A DNA stretch of 64,000 nt from Bacteroidota bacterium. GTDB taxonomy: Bacteria; Bacteroidota; Ignavibacteria; Ignavibacteriales; Melioribacteraceae. How positions within the stretch are numbered: the stretch's first letter is position 1; every line of letters starts with the position of its first letter. Shown here piece by piece: positions 9,148-16,897 of the stretch. The notes beneath the pieces are model-generated. The model had not been told where the DNA came from and searched no databases. It saw only the letters and a list, made by a program, of their open reading frames with translations. The stretch spans positions 1,185,409-1,249,408 of the forward strand of contig JAHISV010000005.1 in assembly GCA_018818065.1 (NCBI GenBank). Direction: 5' to 3'. Position numbers and translations under genes: made by a program.

Positions 9148-9921
9148 TTATTTTTTTAGAATTCTAAAATCACCTTTATAGGTTGTGAATTCAAGGAATG
9201 GTCCACCACCGTTAACATCTCCGCGAATATATTCATCGTCTCGTCTTCTCCTTTGGTTCGACTTCAGTTCAAAATCCGAGTCAAAATCACCTTTATCATC
9301 TAACTCAGCATCAACACTGAATTTTGCATCCGCGGGTAATTTTACATCTATTCTTCCTTTGTACGATTCGAACTTACTATCTTTTAGTAATTTACTGAAT
9401 TCAACTTCAACATCACCTTTGTATGTTTCAAGATCAATCGAACCGACTAAATCTTTTATAAACACTGAACCTTTATAAGTCTCAAAAACAATATTTGCAT
9501 TTATACCGGAAATGTTGGTTTCTGATTTGTAATCATTTACCTCTAGTTCCGCAGTTTTAGGCATCGTAATTGTATAGTGGACCATTGGGTTGCTGCCTGA
9601 GTTTCCCCAAAAAGATGAATGTTCATCATATTTGGTTTTCATACTTACACGGCTTGCTGAATTATTAAAAATAATTTCTGTAGCCTCAACTTTATCTTTA
9701 TCATCCCGGCCCCAGCCATCGGCTTCAATAACAACGTTTATTTTAATTTCTGCCTTGTCCCAGGTAGTGATTTTTATTGATCCTTTATAAGTATCAATTT
9801 CCACGACACCGTCTTTGTTCAGTGAGAATGTTTTATCAATCACTTTCTTGTCTTGTGCCTGTAGCGCAAGCAGAAGTCCACTGATTAATACTAAATACAT
9901 TAGTCTGGTAAAACGTTTCAT
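9148..9921 (-). CDS. DUF4097-like secreted beta-solenoid protein with YKG ladder
   Basis: 257 residues with a signal peptide ending near LALQAQ. The body is made of short beta repeats about 20 residues apart. Six carry a tyrosine-lysine pair, in DTYKGSIKI, NDYKSETNI, ETYKGSVFI, ETYKGDVEV, ESYKGRIDV and TTYKGDFRI. This is the DUF4097/DUF2807 kind of right-handed beta-solenoid often found near ECF sigma/anti-sigma genes in Bacteroidota, though here no regulator is adjacent. A basic patch (KSNQRRRRDDE) sits before the last repeat. Probably a periplasmic or surface protein of unknown function. A related protein is encoded at 28055-29452. Confidence 0.75.
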   Translation of the reverse strand: MKRFTRLMYLVLISGLLLALQAQDKKVIDKTFSLNKDGVVEIDTYKGSIKITTWDKAEIKINVVIEADGWGRDDKDKVEATEIIFNNSASRVSMKTKYDEHSSFWGNSGSNPMVHYTITMPKTAELEVNDYKSETNISGINANIVFETYKGSVFIKDLVGSIDLETYKGDVEVEFSKLLKDSKFESYKGRIDVKLPADAKFSVDAELDDKGDFDSDFELKSNQRRRRDDEYIRGDVNGGGPFLEFTTYKGDFRILKK

Positions 9922-10113
9922 TATATCCTCCGCAAATTATTTCATTCAAGTTTACTGCTGTTTAGACTGTGCTTATAACAAATTGGTTGCACTATCGATA
10001 AAGAAAAATGACCTTTTCTTGGAAATAATTTGGAGAATACAATTTATTTCAATAAGTTTCGCACAATTTTATTGAACTGTTACAAAAAAATAACAATTAA
10101 GAAGGAGGAAGTA

Positions 10114-10278
10114 ATGGCACTATGTTCAGTATGCGACGCTGATATATCATTACCGAAAGGTACGGTACAAGGCGAATTAATTGAATGTCCTGAATGCGGA
10201 TCAGAATTAGAAGTTGTTTCAACAAATCCGTTTGTATTGGATGTTGCTCCACAAGAAGAAGAGGATTGGGGACAGTAG
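10114..10278 (+). CDS. lysW: LysW amino-group carrier protein with C-terminal Gln
   Basis: 54 residues; the start follows a near-perfect AAGGAGG. Two zinc-ribbon pairs are seen, CSVC (4, 7) and CPEC (25, 28), then ELEVVSTNP, an acidic tail and the end EEEDWGQ. LysW carries the amino group of alpha-aminoadipate or glutamate as an isopeptide on the side-chain carboxylate of its last residue, shielding it while LysX, LysZ, LysY and LysJ act. In characterised LysW proteins the tail is EDWGE; here the last codon is CAG (Gln) before TAG. If the sequence is right, the acceptor must first be deamidated, or the chemistry differs. The stop codon overlaps the next gene's GTG. Confidence 0.93.
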   Translation: MALCSVCDADISLPKGTVQGELIECPECGSELEVVSTNPFVLDVAPQEEEDWGQ

Positions 10279-11444
10279 TGGTACAAGTCCTTGATACAAC
10301 ATTAAGAGAAGGGGAACAGACGCCGGGCGTTTATTTCGATACCCATATCAAGTTAGCGGTAGCAGATTTGCTTGATGAGATTGGTATTGATATAATTGAA
10401 ACTGGTCATCCAATGGTTACTCCTGAAATTCACGCGGCTGTTGAAGCGATTGCCCATAGAGGTCTAAATGCTATTGTGGGCGCTCATTCAAGATCATTAC
10501 GTCAGGATGTTGAACTGGCTCTTGAATGCGGAGTGAAATTTTTAGGAATTTTTTACTGCGTTTCTGATGAAAGACTTGATGGTGTTTTTAAGAAAGATCT
10601 TGCTCAGGCTATCGATTTGATCTCTGAAGTTATTTCTTATGCAAAAAGTCAGGATCCTGAACTACTTATCAGGTACACACCGGAAGATACAGTTCGTTCT
10701 CAGTTCGAAAATGTTATTTCCGCGGCCTCAGCAGCAGTTGAAGCCGGAGCAGATATCATCAGCGTAGCCGATACAACGGGTTATATGGTTCCCGGCGGCG
10801 AGCGCAGCATGTTTAATTATGTTAAAAACCTCAAAACCAATTTGGCTGAAAGAGGGCACAATCCAAAAATTGCAGTTCATTGTCACAACGACAGAGGATT
10901 GGCATTAGCAAACGCTCTGGATGCTTTTAGAGCAGGTGCAGAGATTATTGATGTTTCAGTTCTGGGATTAGGTGAAAGAGCTGGAATTGTTGATCTAGCT
11001 CAACTACTTACTCTTCTGGCTACTGATTTTGGTATGACCAGATACAATCTTACAAAATTGCCTGAATTATATGAACTTGTCAGTTTGCATTCAGGTTTAA
11101 ATATTTCTAGAAACTTTCCGATTATCGGGAAAAACGCATTTACACATTGTGCAGGAGTACATACACACGCAGCAGCGTTAAACCCTATGCATTACGAGAG
11201 CTTAAATCCGGAATTAGTTGGGCGCACACGTCAGTTTTCACTTGATCACATGTCAGGTATTGCCGCCGTACGTTATGCTCTAAGTCTTGTAGAAATAACC
11301 GACCTTGATAGCAAAGATCAATCCGAAATTCTCAGCGAAGTAAAAAACATCGGTCAACGTGGCAGAACGGTAGAACTTAATGAGCTACCTCATATCGTTG
11401 ATATCATTAAACATAAAAAGCAGATCATTAAGAAGCACAAGTAA
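10278..11444 (+). CDS. Homocitrate synthase-like enzyme (LeuA/NifV superfamily)
   Basis: 388 residues from a GTG at 10278 that overlaps the lysW stop by one base; the longer frame back to 10194 runs inside lysW and is unlikely. The DRE-TIM acyltransferase motifs are present: LDTTLREGEQTPGV, metal-binding VHCHNDRG and LGLGERAG. A C-terminal segment with FTHCAGVHTHA follows. Homocitrate synthase condenses acetyl-CoA and 2-oxoglutarate, the first step of the alpha-aminoadipate route to lysine, and its place directly behind lysW supports that. Isopropylmalate or citramalate synthase activity cannot be excluded from sequence alone. Homoaconitase and homoisocitrate dehydrogenase genes are not in the window. 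Confidence 0.85.
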   Translation: MVQVLDTTLREGEQTPGVYFDTHIKLAVADLLDEIGIDIIETGHPMVTPEIHAAVEAIAHRGLNAIVGAHSRSLRQDVELALECGVKFLGIFYCVSDERLDGVFKKDLAQAIDLISEVISYAKSQDPELLIRYTPEDTVRSQFENVISAASAAVEAGADIISVADTTGYMVPGGERSMFNYVKNLKTNLAERGHNPKIAVHCHNDRGLALANALDAFRAGAEIIDVSVLGLGERAGIVDLAQLLTLLATDFGMTRYNLTKLPELYELVSLHSGLNISRNFPIIGKNAFTHCAGVHTHAAALNPMHYESLNPELVGRTRQFSLDHMSGIAAVRYALSLVEITDLDSKDQSEILSEVKNIGQRGRTVELNELPHIVDIIKHKKQIIKKHK

Positions 11445-11509
11445 AACTTGTGTCTCTCACTCTATAATTTATAACCCATAAAATAATTTTAGACCTCAAG
11501 GAGACAGCA

Positions 11510-12361
11510 ATGAAAGTTGGAATGTTACATTCACTTATACGTAAAGAAGAAAAATATTTGATAGAAGAGTTTAGTAAACACAACGATGTTGAACTGGTTA
11601 TGATCGACGACAGAAAACTAAACTTTGTCCTTGGCAGGAATGAATTCGATTACGACGTGCTTATGGAACGAAGTATTAACCACTCCAGGGCTTTGCATGC
11701 CTTACGCATATTCGAAAGTCTTGGTGTTAAATGTGTAAACTCATCAGAAGTGGCAACAGTGTGCGGCGATAAGCTTCTTACATCAATTGCGCTTCAGGAG
11801 GCTGGCATCCCCCAGCCGGAAGTGAGAGTGGCATTTACTGAAGAATCAGCCCTGGCTGCAATTGAAGAGATGGGTTACCCCGTAGTTCTAAAACCAGCAG
11901 TGGGTTCATGGGGCCGGTTGATTACTAAGGTAAATGATCGTGATGCTGCTGAAGCGATACTTGAGCACAAAACTGTTCTTGGCTCATACCATCACTCAAT
12001 TTTCTATATTCAAAAATATGTTGAAAAAGATGGGCGTGATATCCGTAGTTTTGTAATTGGCGATGAATGCATTGCAGCCATTTACCGTGAATCGGAACAC
12101 TGGATAACCAACACAGCACGGGGCGCAAAAGCATATAACTGCCCGCTCACCGATGAGATTCGTGATCTATCATTAAGAGCCGCAAAAGCAGTTGGTGGCG
12201 GAATTGTTGCCATAGATCTCTTCGAAACGGCTGATGGTATTTCCGTGAATGAAGTGAACTATACTATGGAATTTAAAAATAGTATTACTACAACAGGTGT
12301 AAATATTCCTGAAAAAATGGTTAATTACGTATTAAGTCAGGCGAGAGGAAATAATGAGTAA
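11510..12361 (+). CDS. lysX: LysX-type ATP-grasp ligase (LysW-alpha-aminoadipate/glutamate ligase)
   Basis: 283 residues preceded by CAAGGAGAC. The ATP-grasp fold shows in [42 protein letters not shown] and the metal-binding end [13 protein letters not shown]. It uses ATP to attach the amino group of alpha-aminoadipate (or glutamate, in ArgX) to the C terminus of LysW. The homocitrate synthase neighbour favours aminoadipate. Only one such ligase is in the window, so it may serve lysine only, or both pathways. It overlaps lysY by 8 bases. Confidence 0.93.
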   Translation: MKVGMLHSLIRKEEKYLIEEFSKHNDVELVMIDDRKLNFVLGRNEFDYDVLMERSINHSRALHALRIFESLGVKCVNSSEVATVCGDKLLTSIALQEAGIPQPEVRVAFTEESALAAIEEMGYPVVLKPAVGSWGRLITKVNDRDAAEAILEHKTVLGSYHHSIFYIQKYVEKDGRDIRSFVIGDECIAAIYRESEHWITNTARGAKAYNCPLTDEIRDLSLRAAKAVGGGIVAIDLFETADGISVNEVNYTMEFKNSITTTGVNIPEKMVNYVLSQARGNNE

Positions 12362-13400
12362 ATTAAGAGCCTCAGTTGTAGGTGCTTCCGGTTATGCCGG
12401 TGGCGACTTGTTAAGGTTGTTATTATTTCATCCAAATGTTGAAATTGCTCAGGTAACCTCAGAATCGAACCTTGGGAAATCAATAACGAAAGTTCATCCT
12501 AATCTTAGAAAGGTAACTGACTTAAAATTCACATCTATGCATGAACTGGAAGAGTGCGATTTGATATTTCTTTGTCTGCCTCATGGCACGGCAATGAATT
12601 CAATTGATAAATTCAAAGCGCTTGCTCCAAAGATAATTGATCTTAGTGCAGATTTCCGTCTGGGCGATCCCGCTCTTTATGAAAAGTGGTATGGAGAGAC
12701 GCATTCAAGAACTGATATTCTAAGTGAATTTGTTTATGGAATACCAGAGCTGCACCGCGAAGAAATGCGGACTGCAAATTATATATCAAGTGCAGGCTGC
12801 AATGCAACCGCATCAATTCTTGGATTGTATCCGCTCTACAAAAACGGATTGGTGGAATTGGATAGAACAGTTATAGAAGTGAAAGTTGGTTCGAGTGAAG
12901 CCGGCAATAAATCAACAGCTTCTTCACATCACCCGATCAAGAGTGGCTCTGTCCGCTCATATCAGCCGGTTCAGCATCGTCACTCGGCGGAGATAGTGCA
13001 GGAGTTAAGTTTCGGTAAAGAGATGCAGGTACACTTCTCAGCGACTTCAATCGATATGGTGCGTGGTGTGCTTGCAACTTGTCACGTGTTTATGAAGGAT
13101 GATTTTGACGAGAAAGATATCTGGAAGATTTACAGGAAAGAATATGCCGATGAGCCGTTTATACGAATAGTGAAAGAGCGGGAAGGGAACTATCGATTCC
13201 CGGAACCTAAACTTTTGGCGGGTACTAACTATTGTGATATCGGGTTCCAAAAAGATGAATTTTCGAACAGGCTTGTCGTAATCAGTGCCATTGATAATTT
13301 AATGAAAGGTGCAGCAGGGCAGGCTTTGCAGGCTTTCAATATTATGAACGGGTTTGAAGAAACAATGGGGCTCGAGTTCCCTGGTATACACCCAATTTAA
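12354..13400 (+). CDS. lysY: LysY/ArgC-type semialdehyde dehydrogenase
   Basis: 348 residues. An N-terminal Rossmann fold ([16 protein letters not shown]) is followed by the catalytic cysteine in SSAGCNATA and the active-site region [11 protein letters not shown], as in N-acetyl-gamma-glutamyl-phosphate reductase. In this cluster it would reduce LysW-bound aminoadipyl phosphate (or glutamyl phosphate) with NADPH to the semialdehyde. The start overlaps lysX. The gene is followed by 270 bases of repeat DNA before the cluster resumes. Confidence 0.92.
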   Translation: MSKLRASVVGASGYAGGDLLRLLLFHPNVEIAQVTSESNLGKSITKVHPNLRKVTDLKFTSMHELEECDLIFLCLPHGTAMNSIDKFKALAPKIIDLSADFRLGDPALYEKWYGETHSRTDILSEFVYGIPELHREEMRTANYISSAGCNATASILGLYPLYKNGLVELDRTVIEVKVGSSEAGNKSTASSHHPIKSGSVRSYQPVQHRHSAEIVQELSFGKEMQVHFSATSIDMVRGVLATCHVFMKDDFDEKDIWKIYRKEYADEPFIRIVKEREGNYRFPEPKLLAGTNYCDIGFQKDEFSNRLVVISAIDNLMKGAAGQALQAFNIMNGFEETMGLEFPGIHPI

Positions 13401-13401
13401 A

Positions 13402-13497
13402 TCTCCGTGCACTCGGTGCCTTCTCTGTGAACTCCGTGGTTTTTCTTTTTTAACCACAGAGAACACAAAGCAGCCACAGAGGACACTAAGAAAAACA
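13402..13497. repeat. Dispersed inverted repeat (CTCTGTG/CACAGAG type)
   Basis: CTCCGTGGTT at 13432-13441 faces AACCACAGAG at 13452-13461, separated by a T-rich loop, with flanking CTCTGTG and CACAGAG copies extending the symmetry. Elements of this kind recur between genes in many Bacteroidota/Chlorobiota genomes (from memory). Here it separates lysY from the rest of the cluster and could form a long transcript hairpin. Confidence 0.7.
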
Positions 13498-13505
13498 AAG
13501 GCGTT

Positions 13506-13640
13506 GTCATTCTGTCCGGCTCGGTGGATCATTTCGGAATCCGGCTTCCAAGAAGAAGATCCTGAGTCAAGCTCAGGATGACATAAAACACTGTCATTCC
13601 GAACTCGTTTCGGAATCTGTATTCCAGAAAGAAGATCATG
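13506..13640. repeat. Two tandem degenerate GTCATTC...GGATGACA repeat elements
   Basis: Copy one, 13506-13584, runs from GTCATTCTGTCCGG to CTCAGGATGACAT and contains the arms CCTGAGTC/AGCTCAGG. Copy two starts at 13593 with GTCATTCCGAACTCG and again has TTTCGGAATC, then AGAAAGAAGATC. The ends GTCAT and ATGAC are inverted. This resembles widespread non-coding mobile palindromes. No open frame here has coding character. Confidence 0.7.
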
Positions 13641-13670
13641 AGCAGGATCATGATCAAGAGGAGTTTAAAC

Positions 13671-14306
13671 ATGTGTAGAATTTTATACGTACGATCAGAG
13701 GATGAATTTAGTATAAGTGAACAATTGAAGAAGTTTGCTGAAATTTCACGCGAGAGCAAAGAGTATCAGGGACACGGTTGGGGCTCCTCGTATCAGGTAA
13801 ATGGAGAGTGGCAGCACTATCATAATATCTCTCCTATCTGGGAAGATGATCTTGAACAGTTTGCTGAGACCAAAGTGCTTATCGCTCACGCACGCAGTGC
13901 TTTTCAGGATAAGGATATTGTAGTAGAAAATAACATGCCCTTTTACGATGAGAATTATATTTTCGTCTTCAATGGTGAACTGCAGGGTGTTCGGATAAAA
14001 GAGGAAGGAAGAATTGGGGCGGAGAAGATTTTTAATTTCATCAAACGATTCGATAAAGGGGACGCAGTAGCGATGCTAAAGAAAGGTGTTGATTTAATTA
14101 AGGGGAAGACTAACTACATAAGAGCGATGAACATAATCATCGCGGAAAAAGATTGTGCAATAGTTTCGAGTGATTACTCAGAAGACCCTGAGTATTTCAC
14201 ACTCAACTATAAGCAGGAAGAACATAGAATTACCATTTGTTCCGATCCATTCATCGGCGAAAATGACTGGCATAAAATTGAAAATAATAGTGTGAGGGTG
14301 TTTTAA
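13671..14306 (+). CDS. Stand-alone class II (Ntn) glutamine amidotransferase in the LysW cluster
   Basis: 211 residues; I chose the ATG at 13671 because AAGAGGAG precedes it and it exposes Cys2 (MCRILYV), the N-terminal nucleophile of class II glutaminases. Other family motifs are GHGWGSSY, IAHARSAF and FNGELQGV. No synthase domain is fused, so it has only the glutaminase half, as in YafJ-like proteins. The stop TAA overlaps the lysZ ATG by one base, tying it to LysW biosynthesis. I infer a possible role in deamidating the C-terminal Gln of this LysW, or in supplying ammonia or trimming side products; none is shown. Confidence 0.88.
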   Translation: MCRILYVRSEDEFSISEQLKKFAEISRESKEYQGHGWGSSYQVNGEWQHYHNISPIWEDDLEQFAETKVLIAHARSAFQDKDIVVENNMPFYDENYIFVFNGELQGVRIKEEGRIGAEKIFNFIKRFDKGDAVAMLKKGVDLIKGKTNYIRAMNIIIAEKDCAIVSSDYSEDPEYFTLNYKQEEHRITICSDPFIGENDWHKIENNSVRVF

Positions 14307-15097
14307 TGTATATCATAAAAATTGGCGGTGGAAACGAAATTAACACTGCGGCGATTATATCCGATTTGGCAGAACTAAAGGAACAGTTTATTATTATTCA
14401 TGGTGCTAACGCATATCGTGACAAGCTTGCAGAAGACCTTAAGACCCCCAAGACGGTCATTACCTCGCAATCAGGATACGAGAGTGTATTGACGGATGAA
14501 AACGCCATGGATGTGATGATGATGGCGTACGCAGGTTATAAGAACAAGCGGATTGTTGAAATGTGTCAGCAGAAGGGAATTAATGCCATTGGTCTTTCCG
14601 GTATTGATGGACAGCTAATCCGCGCGAAACGAAATAATGGAATACGTGTGCGTGAAGATGGTAAGACAAAAATTGTCCGTGATTTTTCTGGCAAACCAAA
14701 AGAGATTAACAGGGAACTGCTTGATCTGTTATTAAGCAATGGTTACACGCCGGTTCTTTGCGTGCCCTTGCTGGACGAAAATAACTTTGCGGTGAACAGC
14801 GAAAATGACGATATTGTGGCTCTTCTTCAGAAAGAATTTAGTGCCGAAAAGGTGATTTCTCTTATTGAAGCACCGGGTTTTCTTGATAACAAGAATGACC
14901 CCGAATCCCTCGTTAAAACCATTTCGCAATCAGAGTTAGAACAGCGTGAAGCACAGGTTGAGGGAAGAATGAAGAGAAAAATTCTGGCACTCAGAAAGCT
15001 TTTTGCCGGAGGAGATACTATGGTGATTTTAGCGGACGGAAGAATTGATAACCCAATTAAAAATGCCCTTAATGGGGGAGGAACAACAATATCATGA
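14306..15097 (+). CDS. lysZ: LysZ/ArgB-type amino acid kinase
   Basis: 263 residues. The glycine-rich phosphate loop is at the N terminus (IIKIGGGNEI), followed by IIHGANAYRD, GLSGIDGQLIRAKR and a C-terminal LADGRIDNPIKNAL with GGGTT. This is the acetylglutamate kinase family, and in LysW clusters the enzyme phosphorylates LysW-bound aminoadipate or glutamate. It overlaps the amidotransferase by one base and lysJ by four, so the three are translationally coupled. Confidence 0.92.
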   Translation: MYIIKIGGGNEINTAAIISDLAELKEQFIIIHGANAYRDKLAEDLKTPKTVITSQSGYESVLTDENAMDVMMMAYAGYKNKRIVEMCQQKGINAIGLSGIDGQLIRAKRNNGIRVREDGKTKIVRDFSGKPKEINRELLDLLLSNGYTPVLCVPLLDENNFAVNSENDDIVALLQKEFSAEKVISLIEAPGFLDNKNDPESLVKTISQSELEQREAQVEGRMKRKILALRKLFAGGDTMVILADGRIDNPIKNALNGGGTTIS

Positions 15098-16248
15098 GTG
15101 ATTACAGAGAACTTCACCACAAATATGAATTTGAAGTCTACCCGAAAAGAGATGTAGTTTTAGTGCGTGGAAAAGGCGCGCATGTATGGGATGATGAAGG
15201 AATTGAATATCTTGATCTGGCTGCCGGTATTGGCGTCGCCAGCATTGGTCATGGAAACGAAAAATTAGCGGAAGCGCTAAAACAACAGGCGCTTAATCTT
15301 ATTACTGTACCTGGTATTTTTTATAATGATACCCGTGGGAAGTATTTGGAAAAATTAATTTCAATTACACCAAAGAGTTTGACTCGTGCTTTTCTATCCA
15401 ACTCTGGTACTGAAGCCATGGAAGCGGCAATTAAGTTTGCACGCTTCACTACAAAGAAAACTGATTTCATCGCAACCATGCGTGGATTTCACGGACGTTC
15501 ACTTGGTGCGCTTAGCGCAACTTATAAACCGGATTACCGTGATGACTTTATGCCGCTGGTACCGGGCTTCAGTCATGTACCTTACAACAATTTCGAAAAG
15601 ATGGAGGCTGCAGTAACTGAAAACACTGCCGGTATTATTCTGGAATTGATTCAGGGCGAAGGTGGTATTAACATAGCTGATAAAGAATATGTTAAGCAGA
15701 TCAGGCAACTCTGTGATGATAAAGGAATACTTTTCATTGTTGATGAAATACAGTCAGGCTTCTGCCGTACAGGTAAAATGTTTGCCTGTGAACATTACGA
15801 TTTACAGCCGGACATAATGACAGTAGCAAAAGCAATCGCAGGTGGTGTCCCCATGGGTGCAACCCTGTGCTCAGACAAGATAAACATTGAACTTGGCAAG
15901 CATGGAACCACCTTTGGCGGGAACGCCCTGGCCGCCGCTGCTGGTTTAGCAACTCTGGAAATTATGGAAGAAGAAAACCTCATCCAAAAGGCTGCCGAAA
16001 ACGGAGATTACTTTGCCAATAAATTACGCGAAATCAAGTCCGATAAAATCCGTGAAGTGCGCAATGTGGGACTTATGGTTGGTGTTGAGCTCAAAGAAAA
16101 AGTAAAACCATTTTTGGTTGAATTACTTAAAGAGAGAGTTCTTGCATTACCAGCAGGGCTAACTGTGCTTCGTCTAATGCCGCCGCTTGTAATCAGCAGA
16201 GAAGATTTGGATATTGGTGTTGAAAGGATTGCTAAGGTTCTTTCTTAA
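15094..16248 (+). CDS. lysJ: LysJ/ArgD-type PLP aminotransferase
   Basis: 384 residues of class III aminotransferase. Motifs include LDLAAGIGVASIGHG, SNSGTEAMEAAIKFAR, MRGFHGRSLGALS, FIVDEIQSGFCRTGKMFA and the PLP lysine region TVAKAIAGGVPMGA. It transaminates LysW-bound aminoadipate semialdehyde to LysW-lysine (or the ornithine equivalent) with glutamate as donor. It is the last gene of the cluster. The carboxypeptidase LysK, which releases lysine from LysW, is not encoded in the window. Confidence 0.92.
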   Translation: MSDYRELHHKYEFEVYPKRDVVLVRGKGAHVWDDEGIEYLDLAAGIGVASIGHGNEKLAEALKQQALNLITVPGIFYNDTRGKYLEKLISITPKSLTRAFLSNSGTEAMEAAIKFARFTTKKTDFIATMRGFHGRSLGALSATYKPDYRDDFMPLVPGFSHVPYNNFEKMEAAVTENTAGIILELIQGEGGINIADKEYVKQIRQLCDDKGILFIVDEIQSGFCRTGKMFACEHYDLQPDIMTVAKAIAGGVPMGATLCSDKINIELGKHGTTFGGNALAAAAGLATLEIMEEENLIQKAAENGDYFANKLREIKSDKIREVRNVGLMVGVELKEKVKPFLVELLKERVLALPAGLTVLRLMPPLVISREDLDIGVERIAKVLS

Positions 16249-16327
16249 AAATGAATAGACGTGAAATGTGAAAGGTCAAACGTGAGACGGGAAGACGTTG
16301 AAACGGAAAGACTGAAAAATTGAAGTA

Positions 16328-16355
16328 GGGGACGCATATATGCGTCCTTTTTTTT
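16328..16355 (+). terminator. Rho-independent terminator of the LysW cluster
   Basis: A perfect 18-base palindrome (GGACGCATA/TATGCGTCC, 16330-16347) is followed by eight T. It ends the plus-strand cluster and touches the stop of the convergent HxlR gene. Confidence 0.92.
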
Positions 16356-16809
16356 ATGGATTCTCCTTAACTCTCACATCTCTTGGTCTGATTGTCTCAC
16401 CGGATTCTTTTGTGACAGATAGTTTTACTATTTCACCTGTATTCTTCTCGGCTAAGTAATATGGGTGCTGCCCCTCTTCAAGAATATGTTCGTGTGCCCA
16501 CTCAAAGAAAGCCATTAATACCTTAAATAGGTCACGTCCCTTATCGGTAAGCGTATATTCGCAGCGGCTTCTCTGGTTATCTGTTTTGTACTCATTCTTT
16601 TTGAGGAGATCCCTCTCGACCATCAGTTTTAATTTGCTCGTAAGGACGGAGCGTGAAATCTTAAGAATACTCTGATAATCTTCGAAGCGTCTGAATCCGA
16701 AGAAACATTCACGCAGAATAAACATAATCCACTTATCACCAATTTCATCTATTGATTTTCCAATTGGACAATCAGATCTGTCTAGTTTTTTTAGTCTTTC
16801 TATATCCAT
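16354..16809 (-). CDS. HxlR-family transcriptional regulator
   Basis: 151 residues from the ATG at 16809; a TTG six bases earlier is possible. The family pattern is clear: a near-N-terminal redox-type cysteine in SDCPIGKS, then DKWIMFILRE, FRRFEDYQ, ISRSVLTSKLKLMVERDLL and SRCEYTLTDKGRDL, a winged helix-turn-helix. HxlR proteins respond to aldehydes or oxidants through that cysteine, or to other small signals. It is divergent from the alpha/beta hydrolase at 16898, and the gap between them holds inverted half-sites that look like its operators. Confidence 0.92.
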   Translation of the reverse strand: MDIERLKKLDRSDCPIGKSIDEIGDKWIMFILRECFFGFRRFEDYQSILKISRSVLTSKLKLMVERDLLKKNEYKTDNQRSRCEYTLTDKGRDLFKVLMAFFEWAHEHILEEGQHPYYLAEKNTGEIVKLSVTKESGETIRPRDVRVKENP

Positions 16810-16832
16810 GAGCAAAAGGTAAAGAATGAAAT

Positions 16833-16889
16833 TCTAAGTTGCAAATTAGAACTTAGCTGGTTATATTTGAGTTCTAAAATAAAACTTAG
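16833..16889. promoter_or_regulatory. Candidate HxlR operators between divergent genes
   Basis: Site one pairs CTAAGTT (16834-16840) with AACTTAG (16850-16856). Site two (16871-16889) has GTTCTAAA followed by AACTTAG at 16883-16889. The shared TTCTAA/AACTTAG half-sites lie in the 88-base gap between the HxlR start and the hydrolase start, where an autoregulated divergent operator would be expected. Confidence 0.5.
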
Positions 16890-16897
16890 GTCTGGAC

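Noticed and set aside
9922..10113. Lysine riboswitch or T-box before lysW
   Set aside because: I see no conserved lysine aptamer, T-box sequence or terminator in this 190-base leader.
10080..10286. Minus-strand frame over lysW
   Set aside because: It is the shadow of lysW, which has a perfect ribosome site and family motifs.
13299..13581. Open frames on both strands across the repeat region after lysY
   Set aside because: They are made of the palindromic repeats and the lysY end, with no conserved residues.
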